From NCBI GenBank assembly GCA_002633025.1, contig NMRB01002150.1:1-64000 (forward strand): 64,000 bases of DNA, in the 5' to 3' direction. The first letter of the stretch is position 1; each line of letters starts with the position of its first letter. The notes beneath the pieces are model-generated. The model was not told the DNA's origin and did no database searches. It saw only the letters and a list, made by a program, of their open reading frames with translations. The position numbers were made by a program, and so were the translations under genes. Shown piece by piece: positions 51,023 to 62,640 of this stretch. Source of the DNA: Notospermus geniculatus (lineage: Eukaryota; Nemertea; Pilidiophora; Heteronemertea; Lineidae).

Positions 51023-52141
51023 GCCTTTTTACACGGTGCGGGTGCGTTCCGGATCGAGACTGGATCGAGGAGGGTTCGGTTATTTTTCCCCGTGTAAAAG
51101 CGAAACCTCCACCTTTCTCAGGCCAGTTTAGTTCGCCGTGTGAGTCTCGGGAAGGTGGAGGTAGGTGCAAGACGGTTATTCTCTCGTGTAAAAGCGAACC
51201 GACCTCCGCCGGCGTCGTGCGGGACTGAGCACGCTATCCGAGTGACATCACTCACGCACTTGCTGTAAAGGTCTGTCTACACGATCATACATTTGTTCAA
51301 AACATCATCATACATTTGTATGATGATGTCCAAGCTTGTTTGTCGATTTCTGTCTTGTGACAATGCAGCTAAAATTTTGAACATCATCATACATTGTTCA
51401 AAACAGCGTCATAGACTTGTGTGATGATGTTCAAGTTTGTTGTGGATTTCGATCTACAGTCCAACATTCATGGACATTGTATGATGAAGTATGATGGAGA
51501 AAGGATAATGTTGGATGATGTTCAAGTTTGTTGGGAAAACCGTCCACACGATCATACATTTGTGCCTGAACATCATCACACATTTTTTTTTGGGATGTTT
51601 TGCATTGGCAAGATGAAACATGCAGCTAAAAATTTGAACATCATCATACATGTTCAAGTTTGTTGGGAAAACAGTCCACACGATCATACATTTGTCCATG
51701 AACATCATCACACAAATTTGAACATCATCATACATGTTGGTTGCTGTTCAAGTTTGTTGGGAAAACAGCCTACACAATCAAATATCTGTCCATGAACATC
51801 ATCATACAAATGTATGATGATGTTTTGAACAAATGTATGATCGTGTAGACAGGCCTTTAGTTACCTGTGAAGAAATCACGCGCGAGATTTCTCAAGCACT
51901 GCTCATGTTGTTAGAAGCATAGTTTGTCGATTTTTAATGATTATTTCCGGGATATTTTGTACTTAACTGTAAATGTTGATACAGGCCATCTAGTAACACG
52001 TATTCGAACGGACCGACCTCGAACTAGCTCGAGGCCAGTAACCGAACCCGCACCGTGTAAAAGCGATCAATCCATCCTGAACTGAACCCGCCCGAGGAGG
52101 TTGGATGTAGGTTTCCTCGAACCCGCACCGTGTAAAAGGGC
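51023..52141. mobile_element. TIR element containing a second, nested TIR element
   Basis: Outer ends are CCTTTTTACACGGTGCGGGT (51024-51043) and its complement (52121-52140), with GTGTAAAAGCGA segments inside both arms. An inner element (about 51267-51858) has ends AAAGGTCTGTCTACACGATC and complement. Its interior is built from CATCATCATACAT and GTTCAAGTTTGTTGGGAAAAC repeats in both orientations. No coding capacity: the 51421-51795 frame is repeat-derived. Confidence 0.8.
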
Positions 52142-52188
52142 GTATAGACCACGAAGAATAGAAGCATTTTTCTAACGCAGTGTTTTAC

Positions 52189-52259
52189 CTTCCATTTATA
52201 TCCTGGTCTGGCCAGCTCGATAAACTTGCCATCATACATATGAGAAAATGGACCATGGC
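52189..52259 (-). CDS. SAMHD1: SAMHD1-like dNTPase exon after the HD motif
   Basis: 71 bp encoding [20 protein letters not shown] then KWK, matching the family segment after C-H-D-L-G. It begins with the last two bases of a Gly codon, whose first base ends the exon at 57070-57185, and ends in phase 0. Minus-strand acceptor TCGTTGTAG, donor GTAAAACA. The partner downstream exon is at 16266-16427, so the intron that follows is 35.8 kb and holds the whole transposon nest. Confidence 0.9.
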
Positions 52260-52867
52260 CTACAACGAGAAAGAAAGGCTAATTGACTGACTATTCATAG
52301 TTTCAGAGGACGATCCAGATGATACCGATGGTGACGATGAATTCATTACATGCAATCATGTACACTCATGGAAAAAAAGTAAATGGACAGCAGTTTTTCT
52401 TGAATATCTCCAAACCAATGCAATGTAGGAGGCTGGGCTTAACATATGTGATAGCAAATTTTCCTGGTTATCTGATGATATCAAAGTCCAGAAAATCCGA
52501 TGAAATCCACCTATGATAGAAGGAATTTTGTAAAGTCATGTTTTTCGCTACTTTTTTATTTACAGGTTTTCACTGAAAACTGTTATAGGAGTGTGTTCCT
52601 CTCATCGGGAGCTTTCATATCATATCTTAAATTTTCAAATATTTTAATTAGAAAGGTGGTTTTAGACAACTCTTATCCAAATTGTTCTGCACATGCCAGA
52701 GACACCTTTGACACATTCCCTTTCTGTCATTGGCCTGTTGAACAGATAAGAATAAATGGCCATTGAATCGCTTTATATGTGTTAACATGTGCCTGTGGTA
52801 ATAGGCCTGCACTCATCAGTTGATAGGACAATTTTTTACACTATTCAAATAACGTCAGTTTACATCA
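52260..52867. repeat. diverged repeat arm
   Basis: About 52365-52790 is repeated inverted at about 55155-55470 (shared TATCATCAGATAACC/GGTTATCTGATGATA region, AATTTTCAGTGAAAAC and AGCGAAAAACATGAC). Part also recurs near 56822-56900. It is an old dispersed repeat, with no coding sequence. Confidence 0.6.
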
Positions 52868-53696
52868 ATTATAGCTGTGGTTACACTACATAAAATCCCC
52901 GGGTCTTTTGCGGTTACACCTATGAATTGCTGGGCTTCAAGAAACCCGTGTCTGAAAAATACGGGTTTTTGAAACACGGCAAGCTCGCCGTGCTTTTCGA
53001 AATCCCCGTGTTTTCGTTAGTTCTTAGCGCGGCAACAGATGGCGCAGCCATAAATTTACGTCGTTTTCGCGCCTCCAACAATGTGTGCCAATACAGAAAT
53101 GACCGAAGAGTCAGTGTATGCAGCGCACCTGTCGCCGGGCAACTTAACACAGCAGACAGAACGGAGCTGACGCCGCGTCATGACGCGATTTAGTTTCACG
53201 AACTGACGCCTCGCGCCTCCACGGGGCACAGCTAATAGCAATTTAATCAACCTTTCCTCTGCTGCTGCCGCCGGCTACCGGCTTATTGGTAACCTATTTT
53301 CTACTGACCATCACACAAGCATGACGGGTCTGCAGCCGTGGATTTGGTTACTTTCGAAAGATTTGGCGTTTTCCCCTCCAATTTAAGTGACTTTCTTGCC
53401 AGAAATATGCACCGGGGAGCTAGAAAATTTACCATAGATACCGACTTCAGAGTGGAGTTACTGCCACATACGGGCGAAAAGCAAAAATCGAAGAACATAC
53501 GATCGAATTAGGGGTATGTCCTGTAAATCCTGCACTCATACACTAAACGATGTAAAAAATAGATGAAGGGTCAAAAGTCGATACCCGAAGTCAAGGGGCA
53601 TGCAGCCAACAACGTCACGGCGTTTTAGAGCGCCACTGGTACGCTGTTGTGAACTCTGACGTTACGTCATGTGCAAGGAAATCGGCCGACCTGGCC

Positions 53697-54524
53697 GGTA
53701 GTATCCATTCTATGGACTGAGTCCAAATGGACTGAGTAACTTGGACCGAGTGCCAAAATGTGAAAAATGCAAGAAACAAGCCGTTTTGTAGACAATATGA
53801 AAGAATACTGCCTAGGTACTGATAAGATAGTACTCCCCCTTATTTTTCTCAAGCAAAAGCGTACGAAAGCAACAGAATAGTGAGCTTTCGCAAGCGCCCG
53901 GTTAGGCCCTACGACGACGTTTATCTATTGTGTGGGTATACCCAAACAATAGATAAACGTTGTCGTATGGCCTAACCGGGCGCTTGCGAAAGCTCACTAA
54001 TAAGCAGAAAAAAACGAGTTAGTGAGTTACGTTCCACTTACATTCTGCATTTTAGAATCAACACTTCTGGGTATCGGTACTTCCAGGAAATATCGTGGGG
54101 ACGAGGTAGCCCAATTCGAGTGCAGATGGCGGCATTGGATCAGATATCTTCTGTCTGCATGCACGGCCTGTTTCCCCTGTATATAGGCGCAAGCTTTGGA
54201 ACGAGGTTGCAAAATTCCCAGCATCGCATTCCGTGAATCGCTACCTCGAAAGTCGTGCTATGACGTAACGTCGTCAAGTTTTGTTACTATTTATAGACTG
54301 AGTGCGGAGCGCTATTAGGTTCCGATGTAACTTGGGGATTTCCGGTCGGCTTAGCGACGAACAAAATTTTATAGTTTTGTTTTTCTTAACTCTTTTCACG
54401 TTCTACATATTGAAGATAACCATTTCTTACCAATTTAGGTGATAACATATTGTTTATATCTTTTTTGGCACTCAGTCCAAGTTACTCAGTCCATTTGGAC
54501 ACGGTCCATAGAATGGATACTACC
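53697..54524. mobile_element. 828-bp TIR element with 9-bp target duplication (MULE-like)
   Basis: Ends GGTAGTATCCATTCTATGG and complement, with inverted similarity of about 60 bp. GACCTGGCC is duplicated at 53688-53696 and 54525-54533. It contains the palindrome at 53879-53999. Confidence 0.87.
53879..53999. repeat. 121-bp near-perfect palindrome
   Basis: TAGTGAGCTTTCGCAAGCGC reads out to a centre at GGGTATACCC (about 53935-53944), then returns as the complement with only one or two mismatches. It could extrude as a hairpin with almost no loop. It resembles a fold-back element inserted in the 53697-54524 element. Confidence 0.9.
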
Positions 54525-54727
54525 GACCTGGCCCGCTGTGTAACTACAATATAGTAGTGTGACCTCTCGCCGGGCTTTTCGTACGCTTGGGTTTGACACG
54601 GGTCTGGAAAAACACGGGTATTTTCAACAGGTGTAACCTTAGCTTATGTTTAAAGTTAGTCATCCACCAGTTACCCAATGGATTGTCACAAATGGAGTGT
54701 GTTAAAAATTGATCCTTTGTAAGACAT

Positions 54728-55103
54728 TAGCCGTGGTTACACTACATAAAAATACCCATGTTTTTCCAGACCCGTGTCAAATCTGTGTGTACGAAAATCC
54801 CGGCGAGAGGTCACACTACTACACTGTAGTTAAGTAGCCCGGCGACAGTTGCGCTGCAAACTTTGACTCTTCGGTCATTTCTGAATTGGCACACATTGTC
54901 GGAGGCGCAAAAACGACGTCACTTAATGGCTGCGCCATCTGTCGCCGTGCGAAGAACTAACGAACACACGGGGATTTCGAAAAGCACGGCGAGATTGCCG
55001 TGTCTCAAAAACCCGCGTTTTTCAGACACGGGTTTCTTGAAGCCCGGCAATTCATAGGTGTGACCGCAAAACCCCGGGGATTTTATGTAGTGTAACCACG
55101 GCT
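54728..55103. mobile_element. 376-bp TIR element (GTGGTTACACTAC family), complete
   Basis: TAGCCGTGGTTACACTACAT at the left is mirrored by ATGTAGTGTAACCACGGCTA at the right. Both arms continue with CACGGGT-type segments. A partial copy lies at 16042-16157 and a larger relative at 52868-54645. The 54863-55057 frame is not a gene. Confidence 0.83.
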
Positions 55104-56598
55104 ATTGACCCTATGACCCCTACCTTCCATGTTGACTTGGTTTTGCTCATTCATTGTGAAGTAGAAATGACAACACAGCCCATAGTAGGTCGGAGAGGGC
55201 TGTTTCCCCGGGCTGTTTCAAAGGCGTCTCCGGCAAGTGCAGAATAATTTAGATAAAAGTGGCCGAAAGCCACCTTTCTAATTAAAATGATTGAAATTTT
55301 AAGATATGATATGAAAGCTCTCGATGAGAGGAACACACTGCTATAACAATTTTCAGTGAAAACTTGCAAATAAAAAAGTAGCGAAAAACATGACTTTACA
55401 AAATTCCTTCATCAAAGGTAGATTTCACCGGATTTTCTGGACTTTGATATCATCAGATAGCCATGCAGGAAAACTCATTTGGTAAACAGGGTCTTAGAGA
55501 ATATGCTGCAGAATACACCTTCCCACGTTGACTAATTTTACATAATCTTACATCAGCTGGTGAATCTGAGCCACTGACCTAATTGCACCTTGCACCCCTC
55601 TGGTTATAAGTGAGCCATTCCAATCCTCTGCAGATTAAGCAGTCATGTGTATCAAGGCAAGGGGAATGCATAATGGTTACGGCCCAAACATGCTACACAT
55701 TTAGCATTGTAAAATCGTTAATTTTCATCGGATTTGAACATTTCAAGCAGTTTTTTGATATAACAAAGAATTCTCTGTTCAACTGCATAACATTCCGGCA
55801 AGGCAACAGCCTCTTTTCCATTTTGTTATAAATAAGGCAGACAAGGAAAACAATAGGATTACACATGATTACGCAAAGTCAACATCTCAGCTCTCCAAAT
55901 CGGACCCCTCTGAAACGCGTTTCACAGGGGTCCAATCATTCTTGACACTAGAGGGCGTTACAAATAACACCCTCTAGTATCGATCAGCCATCGCCATGTT
56001 GAAAAGAAGTGCATAAGAATTCCTTACTACTGTGAAGCGGTCGGCCCCGTACACTCAATAAACAAGCGCCGCCATGCGCAGTAGATCTAGTGCACGGTTT
56101 AAATAGGCCTGCCTAGGTCAAAATGAGGCTTAGATGCAAGACACAATAAAAATATTTGTAAAGCATAATCATTTTGTGGCAAGATATCTCGAGGTTTTTC
56201 AGTCATTCTGAGACCAAAGTACTCCACGGCCGCGTGCATTTTGTTTTAATACCCACGTGACCAAACATCTCCCAGACGTTATACACTTATTCCACTTCAT
56301 AAAGTTCAGGGAAATCTATATTTATTACTATTCATTTCGAAATTGTGACACATTGATTGCAGGGAGAAGTTTAGGCGTGAATGTAGTTGTTTACGCGTAA
56401 GGTTCTGATTTTCGCGGAGAATCATGGTTGTGATATGCGAGGCCTGATCACATATCCATCCGCGGCCGGAAAAATCAAAATGGCGGACGCCGATCGATGA
56501 CAGTGTCGATATTGCGTAGAAATTCGGCACTGTGTACAGTTTTGGGGTCCAATGGTCGGTGGAGCCTAAGCGATGTAAATGTAATGCTTGCTATCACA
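55104..56598. other. intron sequence with inverted repeat arm and small hairpins
   Basis: 55155-55470 is the inverted partner of 52365-52790. Small hairpins lie at 55908-55935 (GACCCCTCTGAAACGCG...TTTCACAGGGGTC) and at about 55948-55978 (ACTAGAGGGCGTT...AACACCCTCTAGT). No coding sequence is supported. Confidence 0.5.
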
Positions 56599-56818
56599 TA
56601 CTCTAACCTCTTCGATGTAAAACCGGTGTAAAGAATCTAACGTTCCTCGATATGTGATGTCCCTAACAATATATTTATTTATGGATTAAGCGGCACCGTT
56701 TAATTGGACTCTGGAGAGACCAAGACCCTTTATCTTGTGACAAACAACGCAGGGGACATCAGGAGGGTGGGGGCATTAGATTCTATCACACCGGTTTTAC
56801 ATCGAAGAGGTTAGAGTA
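56599..56818. mobile_element. 220-bp TIR element
   Basis: TACTCTAACCTCTTCGATGT at the left and its complement at the right. Inverted similarity of about 42 bp includes ACACCGGTTTTACATC. Confidence 0.82.
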
Positions 56819-57069
56819 TCTTAGGCCCAGCCTCCTACATTGCATTGGTTTGGAGATATTCAAGACAAACTGCTGTCCATTTACATTTTTCCATGAGTAT
56901 ACAAGATATAGCATAACATTTTTTACATTGTACCAGAAGGCATAATCCTGCAAGGTACTTAAGATGCATCTTGTTCATTGCGAAAAGTCGCGACTTCGCA
57001 TAAAGACGTCGGACTACGCTTAGGCTATCATGGCTGTCCATTGACTATAAATATTCCTGATTTACCTAC

Positions 57070-57185
57070 CAAGATCGTGGCAGAGTCCAGCCATCTGTAC
57101 ACAGAGAACATCCCGCTCATCAATATTCAACTCAGGCTGGTTGTTCTGTATACGTCTCGTCCACTCACCAGCTAAATGACAAACA
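57070..57185 (-). CDS. SAMHD1: SAMHD1-like dNTPase exon with the HD motif
   Basis: 116 bp reading [20 protein letters not shown] followed by [19 protein letters not shown]. The HD pair that binds the metal is in CHDLG. The exon starts with the third base of a Gly codon (first two bases end the exon at 59480-59640) and ends with the first base of the next Gly codon. Minus-strand acceptor TTGCATTTTCAG, donor GTAGGTAA. Confidence 0.93.
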
Positions 57186-57216
57186 CTGAAAATGCAAATA
57201 ATCGGTGTGCCTATTA

Positions 57217-57634
57217 CAGTCGAACCCCGTTATAACGAATCTCAGGGGACTGGAATTTTGTTTCGTTATTTCCGAGTTTCGTTAATTCGCAATTCCCGAT
57301 TTTGAGTACTGCTGTGCTTACAACTAAATAAAATCGTTTTTGGACCGTTTTCTGTGGCTCGTTCCCGGTAAAGAAAGCAGCTAAATACAACCCAGATCAG
57401 TTGTGAGGGTGGCTGTTACGTTTGTGGCTGCACTCCCGCTGATGCGACATCTGCTCTACACTGTCGGAATCTTCGCACCTCAAACGTTTTGTTGGCATCG
57501 TTATATCCGAATAAAAATGCATTAGAATTTTGATTTGGGGTCATGGAGTTCCATTTGTAATAACCGGATTTTCGTTAAACCATTTCGTTGTAAATGAGCA
57601 TTTTTAATAAGAATCGTTATAACGGGTTCGACTG
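57217..57634. mobile_element. 418-bp TA-flanked TIR element (pogo/Tigger-like ends)
   Basis: CAGTCGAACCCCGTTATAAC at the left and GTTATAACGGGTTCGACTG at the right, inside TA (57215-57216, 57635-57636). The CAGTCGAAC...GTTATAACGA end type is shared with pogo/Tigger-like elements. Internal TTTCGTTA repeats. Non-coding. Confidence 0.87.
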
Positions 57635-57720
57635 TATTTACATGTATGTCTGTTTTGAAGACATGTTCTTACTATTTGAGGCATGCCGAGCGTTCTGTAA
57701 AATTCGTGCGAAGGCACACA

Positions 57721-58214
57721 TACTCTAAATTCCCACTTACCTGTCCCATTNGCGCCGCCAGTGTGATCAAGGGTTTAATTGTAAGAATACGGCTCCCTTG
57801 TCAGTATAAGGGCCAATTCATACTTGCTCGCGGATCGTCAAGCGCATGAAACTGATCGCAGGTTTCCAAGGCTTGAATGTGCACACACATTGAAACTGAT
57901 CATAGTCGGCGTAAAATCTGATCCAATCCAATCCAATTGCCTGATAATAATAAAATTTGAATAGAAGATCAACATTCACAGTGTCCAACTTGTATTACAT
58001 TGTTATGTCACTTACCGGCAAGTCATGTCAGCCATCACCCCATTCAAATTGTTATCGCACGCGGTCATTCTTCGCTAGGCTTCAGCTCGTGGGACAATAA
58101 AGTGGAGAGGTCATTATTGTTTCTCACCATACCCCCACGCTATTATCTTCAACTTCGGACTTAGTCATTTTTTCCGAGTTCAGGAGTGGGACAGGTAAGT
58201 GGGAATTTAGAGTA
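57721..58214. mobile_element. 494-bp TIR element
   Basis: TACTCTAAATTCCCACTTAC with CTGTCCCA at 57721-57748 is mirrored at 58187-58214. One N at 57751. No protein similarity inside. Confidence 0.83.
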
Positions 58215-59479
58215 ATCAAACTACAGTTGAACAAGTCGCCCACGCACATTATAACTCAATGCACATAGACCTTGCGCCTCCTAAGATAATGTATGACGCA
58301 TGCGCAGTCAGGTAAAACATTTTGTACCGCAACTTGTGCCCGGACGCCGCGCCGCATTGAATGCCTCCAGAGCAATTCCTGTACGGTCGCCGCAACGCCG
58401 GACGGTCCTGGACCAATCAGCGGACTGTTTTTAATACCACGTGAAGAAGGAGATTATCACGATTCGCTGCCGTCGAGAAAACCGTGCCCGTTCACCGTAT
58501 CCTGTTGGAACGACAAGCCGCATTCCCGTTCCGGAGGCCGTAACCGTATGCCGGATGCCGGACCGCAAACCGTGCTCTGTGTAAACGGGGCTTTACTCGG
58601 TTCGTTTCATATGGTTGAGAACCTGAGATATCCAGCTTCTTGGGAAAATTTTGGCTTTGGCAACAAAATTCCGTGGAAATCATTATATCACCGACCAGGT
58701 GGAAAATTGTATTCGTCAATATCGAAGCTCACGGAAGAAAAATCGCAAAAATTCGCCCGATGTTGATGGATTTTGATGCGGTGACGGCTGCTTTTCAAGA
58801 ATCAGGAAGTGCACACAAACTGGAATCAACTGCGCATGTGTTTGGGGAATCCCCAAGTTGATATTTGAGATTCTGATCACGAAGTGAGATGTTCTGCGCA
58901 TAGTGATGTCGTCATTTTTACCCATAGTACAGCGCGCGCACTAATTTATGTCAAGTTAAGAGTATACAGCAAGTTTCTATGTGCCACCGTGACTTGTCGA
59001 TACGCTCAGCTGACATATGAAGGTGACTGACGAAGCAGTTGTCAAGTTATGGAGCAGAGTGCACAATCCAAGATGACTACCTGGCGGCCATATTAGAAGA
59101 TACATGTACAGCACAACAAAAATCGACATCGTCGGGCATAGGGTGCACCGTCGCTGTCATGGTCAAACAGTTCTAAAATGCAAATCTGCTCAGATTTTCC
59201 GGAGAAACTAAAAAGAAGCATGCATTAGCCATCCCCTATAGGTTTAATCAAGGACCCCTGTTCCAGTTACGCAAGCTTTCTCAAGGTCAGAGGTCAAGGT
59301 CACAGTCAACTAGCTCTTAGAGTCGTGAACGGCTCATCGGAAACCATTGACATGTCCATCATCCCCTCCAAATTTCAGCTCGAAAGGTTGTACCATGACT
59401 GAGAAAATCCGCGAACATAAACCGTGAAAGAAAATCAAGGATGATAATAATGGTCACTCTAGTGAACCAAAAAACTCAC
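58215..59479. other. intron sequence, no feature recognised
   Basis: Between the SAMHD1-like exons at 59480 and 57185. Frames at 58293-58766 are GC-rich and low in complexity (repeated CCGGACG/GCCGGA) and resemble no known protein. An AGAGGTCAAGGTCA segment near 59290 echoes the repeats at 62.6-64 kb. Confidence 0.5.
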
Positions 59480-59640
59480 CCGATACTGTGTTCGAATCTG
59501 TTGTGGGAAGCACCAGGGTAGACGAAATAACCTCCCCCTAATTGCTTTATGAATCGTAAACGCTGGAACTCTCGTGTGTCCATCACCTCCACCAGGAGAG
59601 GATGGAGCTCGACATGGCCGTGGATGGGATCACAGACAAT
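59480..59640 (-). CDS. SAMHD1: SAMHD1-like dNTPase, first recognised catalytic exon
   Basis: 161 bp starting [20 protein letters not shown], then [20 protein letters not shown] and [11 protein letters not shown]. These are the family signatures DPIHGH, FQRLRxIKQLG and ASHNRFEHS (the His of FEHS is the first metal ligand). The minus-strand acceptor ends CATCCTAG and the donor is GTGAGT. It ends with two bases of a Gly codon completed at 57185. A SAM domain and first exon would lie further right but were not seen. A TIR element starts 17 bp away, at 59657. Confidence 0.95.
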
Positions 59641-59656
59641 CTAGGATGGAAACACC

Positions 59657-61354
59657 AAGTACGTTTAAATCATCTGGACCCCGATGGAAGAACCCTTTGG
59701 TTGTCAGGCAAACATTGGTATTGTTGGTGAAGTCTGGCTATTGAAAAGCGTTTTATTGACAGGACACTTCCAGCCAATCGCACACCTGCCTGCATGTCCA
59801 AATTCCAATCAAGGCCTATAGCCTAGTTGCATGTTCTATTTCGAACCAAGTTTCAGCTTAGTGCGGTACGGTGTGTCAACAAAGCAGGTCCCGTAGGATT
59901 TTTGTGCTAAAGTTGATTCTTTTGCTGTTGTGGGTTCTTTAGGGTCCAAACTATCAGAAATTGATGGAGTGCAACTTTTCTGACCACTACCCTCTTTGTA
60001 GGGTGTTCTTCATTTTTGCGAACAGACTTTATCATTGGACATCAATGGACGCAACAAGTGAGCTTTGTACAGGAGAATGGGACAGATGTACAGATAACTT
60101 TTGAACGGTTGGATTTACACCCCATAAATGAATTACCAGCAGATAGAAATATGGTGCCTCGGAATCAAATAAGCCTATTCTGTGGCGTTTTTAAGCAGTT
60201 TACGTAACTGGGAAATGATGTTTTATGCATTTTGACTCATTTTGCGTTATTTTATATCCGGGCTCCTATAACAGCTTCCAGTTAGAGGCACATCCAACAG
60301 TGACACGTGGGCATCAGTTCAAGGTTTACAAACACAGGTGGAATAACATGGTTAGGGGAAAGTTCTTTGCTATACGATCAATTAATGACTGGAATTCGCT
60401 TCCGAATCATGTTGTGTCTTCACCTACATTAAATTCGTTTAAATCTGCCTTGGACAAGCATTGGTCCAATTTGGACACTGTCTACAACTATCGAGGATAA
60501 CTTTATTGCTGCTTCTTAGTGTCCCTGTCTCGCTTCCTCTATGCAACAGCAGCTTTTTGTTTAGCCTTGCACCTTGCAAATGATTTGTGTTTATCATGCC
60601 TTATTATTTGTTTATTCTTATGTTCTCACTCTTCTACTAGCTGTGTAGTTGCACTTGTATATGTGCGGTATATTGTATATTACTTCAGCATGGGACCAGG
60701 GGTGACACTGTACTAATTGAACTGTGTATATTTTTATATTGACAGTATGTGTGATTGGTTATGGATGAAGGCCAAGGATTTATGGAAGGAACGGAACACA
60801 GTGGAGATGTTCAATATTCTTGTGGATTGCTACTACTAGGATTTATAGTGAACATTGTGTATCTGTGCGAACTGTTATTTAGTGTCCGCATACCACCCTG
60901 CGCAGCACGCGTGACATGAGTAGAAATTATAAGCTTAAGACCCTAAAGGGTTATTTGGCTTCAAATTATCATCATCATAACGACTAAAAACAATTAAGAA
61001 TATGCCTGTTCGGTTCCGAGACACCACGTTACTATCTGTTGGTAGTACATCGACTCCATTCTCCTGTACAAAGCTCATTCGTTGCATCCATTGGTGTCCC
61101 CCAGAAAGTGAGGGAAGGGTCAGAAAATTTGTACCTCATCATTTTTGTGCAGTTGGAACCTCACTGAAACCAAAACAGTAAAAAAATCAACTCTAGCAAA
61201 AAAATCCTACAGGAGAACATGCCATACCGCACTAGCTGGTTAGAAAACAATGTGCGTTGAAACGTACAGAGAAAACCGTAAATTCTTTGTTTTCCGTTTA
61301 CTGGGGGTTTCACTGACATACGCCCATCGGAGTCCAGATGATTTAAACGTACTT
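59657..61354. mobile_element. long-TIR element hosting a LINE 3' end
   Basis: AAGTACGTTTAAATCATCTG at the left is mirrored near 61333-61354. Inverted similarity continues through ATTTTTGCT/AATCAACTTTAGC-type segments, GTGCGGTACGG and the CAGGAGAATGG/AGCTTTGTAC region, so arms are about 500 bp. A LINE fragment (about 60185-60985) fills the centre. Confidence 0.78.
60225..60985 (+). pseudogene. 5'-truncated LINE, 3' end only
   Basis: The frame 60225-60500 ends TRGHQFKVYKHRWNN...FFAIRSINDWNSLPNHV then LNSFKSALDKHW. This is the usual C-terminus of RTE/CR1-type LINE proteins (NxWNxLP...SxxxFKxxLDxxW). A 3' UTR follows, ending in an ATCATCATCATAA tail near 60980. Only about 0.75 kb remains, as in a typical 5'-truncated insertion. 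Confidence 0.82.
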
Positions 61355-62640
61355 TAGGTCGATTCGTCAAATTGAAATTTTATTACATATTTACCAAACG
61401 TTTGATATCGCTACGGCCGGTGTGGATATTTATTTTATCTTGCCTGCCCATATTTAAAGCTGAACTAGATCGTTAAAAGTAGCGCACGGGAGGTTTTTAA
61501 GCCGTGTAAATGTCAAACAAGTGCCAATCCGCCATGTTTCGAACGCCCGTCCACCGTGGTTTGAATGCCTCTCCAAACCCAATAGACTTCCAATGTCCGT
61601 TGTGGCGCCAGCGTATTCCGAATCCAACCGGTGAAGGAGTTGCATCATGGCCTCCAATGCAAGTACACGAACATTGTGCACGGCACTACATGAGGCATCA
61701 ATGTTGGCATCAAAACAAAAATATACAAACGGGTGTCCTTCTCTGACTACGAAATCGCCATTTTGCATTCAAGGCCTTTGTAATCCGACCTCGACGCAAT
61801 CATCCATACAGAACATTGTGTGAATTCTTACATTCCTGGCTTCCTCTAGACTGGAAGCCCGTCCTAACTCGTTTACGTTATGAAATTAACAAATGTTAGG
61901 ACGGGTAGTGGCCATGCCGTTCTCAAATGTGATTGGTCAGGGGTGGCGCATGTGGCAGAAATCAGAACTACTATTGGCGTCATTGATTCCCCACAAAACA
62001 CACCGAAATAAGGGTTTTCTGTGCATATCAACAACTGAATCGACATATGTTAGCCCTCATAGATTATTAACTTCTATAATAACAGATAAAAACGTGGTTT
62101 AGGCATGTTAGGGGTTGAAAGCGAATGTTTGATCGAGTCAGTTTTCCCCATACATCACTCTGTACAAAAATGTACAGAGGAATAGAGCTCGATTAATGTC
62201 TAAATTTGCGATTGTTCGGGCCTTAAAAACTTACCTGCATCATCCGTTCATCCACGTGTGTTTCGATTATAATATCCATTTAGACTGTACAAGATAAAAC
62301 CTCCTGGTTGATCGTCAATTCTTCCAAATGATGGTTGAAGCGAGGGCACGTATGATGTTTACAATAAACTGCAAACACACGTGCTCCTCGATGTACGCCT
62401 TCCCATTGGTTAATTTTTCCCCTGGATTGCGGGGATAATGGCGGCCACGACTGGTCCTACCATTCAGCAAATTCAAAAGCGACACCATCGGTAGGACCAG
62501 GTACTAGTCTAGGCTTCCTCGAGTCGAGATTGGGTTTCTTTATTACAATTTACAGCCAATGCAACAACCGCGTTCCGTGTCCGGCCTGGCGCAGTCGGTA
62601 AAGGGCAATGCGTCTTACTGCCGAAGTTATCAGAGTTAAG
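61355..62640. other. no gene recognised
   Basis: No frame resembles a known protein, including the minus frame 61454-61768. A tRNA-like A-box stretch (TGGCGCAGTCGGT, about 62587) has no matching B box. Confidence 0.45.

Larger units (their letters stand above)
52868..54645. mobile_element. TIR element (GTGGTTACACTAC family), with nested insert
   Basis: The left end TAGCTGTGGTTACACTAC and right end GTGTAACCTTAGCTTA belong to the same family as 54728-55103. The interior includes matching CACGGG segments and a CGGCGACAGG/CCGTCGCC region. It was interrupted by the element at 53697-54524. Confidence 0.65.

Noticed and set aside
51421-51795. Plus-strand ORF of 124 aa rich in His and Asp
   Set aside because: It is a translation of CATCAT/ATGATG repeats in a TIR element.
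58293-58766. A 157-aa plus-strand ORF as a gene
   Set aside because: GC-rich, proline/arginine-heavy with internal CCGGA repeats and no recognisable domain; it lies in an intron of the opposite strand.
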